A DNA stretch of 64,000 bases, taken from assembly GCA_016208685.1 (NCBI GenBank), contig JACQXM010000027.1:1-64000 (forward strand), in the 5' to 3' direction. The notes under the pieces were generated by a model, which was not told the DNA's origin, made no database searches, and saw only the letters and a list, made by a program, of their open reading frames with translations. Positions 63,293 to 64,000 of this stretch are shown here, one piece after another; the stretch's first letter is position 1; every line of letters starts with the position of its first letter. The translations under genes were made by a program, and so were the position numbers. This stretch comes from Planctomycetota bacterium (GTDB lineage: Bacteria; Planctomycetota; Phycisphaerae; UBA1845).

Positions 63293-64000
63293 TCAGCCGC
63301 TCGCCACGCCCAGCTTCTCGCGCAACTCTTCCACCTGGCGCTCCAGCTCCCTGACCCGCCGGACCCACTCAGGAAGCCGCTGCATGGCCAGTAGGGCGCG
63401 CTTGGCGTCCCCCGCGTCGATCGCGGGCGAGCCGAACATCTTGGCGTGGTCCGGAACGTCGCCGGAAATGCCGGACTGCGCGCCGACCGATACCTCGTCG
63501 CCGATGGCCAGGTGCCCGGCGACGCCCACCTGCCCTGCCAGCGTCACGTGCCGCCCGACGGTGACCGATCCGGCTACGCCCACCAGCCCGACGAACATGC
63601 AATCCGCACCGACCTTGGTCCCGTGACCGATCACCACCACGTTGCCGAACTTGGTGCCGGTCCCGACCTCGGTGCGGCCGAGGGTGGCGCGATCAATGGT
63701 GCAGTTGGCGCCGATCTCCACGTCGTCTCCGAGCACGGCACGCCCCACCTGCGGAATCTTGACCCACTTGCCATCCAGGGGCGCGTAGCCCAGTCCGTCC
63801 TCGCCGACCACCGAACCGGCGTGGATCGTCACGCGGTTGCCGAGGACGCAATGGTCGTAAACAACGACGTTGGGGTAGAGCGTGCAATCATGACCCAGGT
63901 GGGCGCCGTCGGCAACATAGCAACCGGGGTAGAGGGTGCAGTTGTCTCCGATGACGACTTCCGCCGCGATGGTCACGCCGGGGGCGATGTTGGGACGAGC
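63293..64000 (-). CDS. lpxD: UDP-3-O-acylglucosamine N-acyltransferase LpxD, C-terminal part (runs off right edge)
   Basis: The frame is open to the right edge; 235 codons seen. It is a left-handed beta-helix of hexapeptide repeats ([32 protein letters not shown]) with the likely catalytic His in [11 protein letters not shown], and a terminal helix ([18 protein letters not shown]). It adds the second acyl chain in lipid A synthesis. The N-terminal domain and start lie outside the window. Confidence 0.92.
   Translation of the reverse strand, partial: ARPNIAPGVTIAAEVVIGDNCTLYPGCYVADGAHLGHDCTLYPNVVVYDHCVLGNRVTIHAGSVVGEDGLGYAPLDGKWVKIPQVGRAVLGDDVEIGANCTIDRATLGRTEVGTGTKFGNVVVIGHGTKVGADCMFVGLVGVAGSVTVGRHVTLAGQVGVAGHLAIGDEVSVGAQSGISGDVPDHAKMFGSPAIDAGDAKRALLAMQRLPEWVRRVRELERQVEELREKLGVASG

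Overview
The window is GC-rich chromosomal DNA from a bacterium that looks like a member of the Planctomycetota, perhaps a Phycisphaerae-like lineage. No 16S rRNA or other marker is present to fix this. The main clues are very large exported proteins built from tandem DCNGNGxPDxCD calcium-binding-type repeats, dockerin-like C-termini, C-terminal VPAVSEWG...RR sorting tails, and lipid A genes (lpxD, lpxI) that imply an outer membrane. Housekeeping genes are scattered rather than grouped in the operons familiar from Proteobacteria.

Layout. 0-5 kb: tail of an IS110-type transposase, then a minus-strand catabolic set (aminomuconate-semialdehyde-type aldehyde dehydrogenase, an SDR lacking its Tyr/Lys pair, an OPT-family transporter). 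5-8 kb: a gene-free stretch with palindromes, then tsaE, thiL and a B12-binding-fold protein. 8-18.5 kb: plus-strand exported proteins: a beta-propeller lipoprotein, a 1709-residue subtilisin-like protease with Ca-repeats and a beta-helix, a hairpin-rich direct repeat, and a tandem pair of paralogous exported proteins directly followed by transaldolase. 18.5-28 kb: rsmA, a GbsR-like regulator, a cohesin-like secreted protein, fmt, a GNAT, a macro-domain-like protein and agmatinase. 28-35 kb: a small IPTL-tailed dockerin-like protein and a 1964-residue exported protein ending in a seven-bladed FG-GAP propeller and a dockerin.

35-43 kb: a DUF4143 ATPase overlapping hutU, then a minus-strand group pcrA-manC-two tiny ORFs-ruvX. 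43-47 kb: selB and selA overlap by four bases, so the organism probably makes selenoproteins; no tRNA-Sec, selD or selenoprotein was found here. 47-54 kb: a kelch lipoprotein, an ArsR-like winged-helix regulator, a lipoprotein and an M4 metalloprotease with a C-terminal dockerin. 54-60 kb: a CzcA/CzcB-type heavy-metal RND efflux pair with a Cys-rich secreted partner and a MITE-like element between them. 60-64 kb: a VCBS/FG-GAP surface protein, then lpxI and the truncated lpxD.

The theme linking much of the window is the cell surface. At least nine exported proteins carry cohesin-like, dockerin-like, beta-propeller or Ca-repeat modules, and several end in a transmembrane-plus-arginine tail. 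A dockerin/cohesin-type surface assembly is a reasonable hypothesis but is not demonstrated by sequence alone. Several short inverted-repeat elements, with no transposase of their own, sit between genes.
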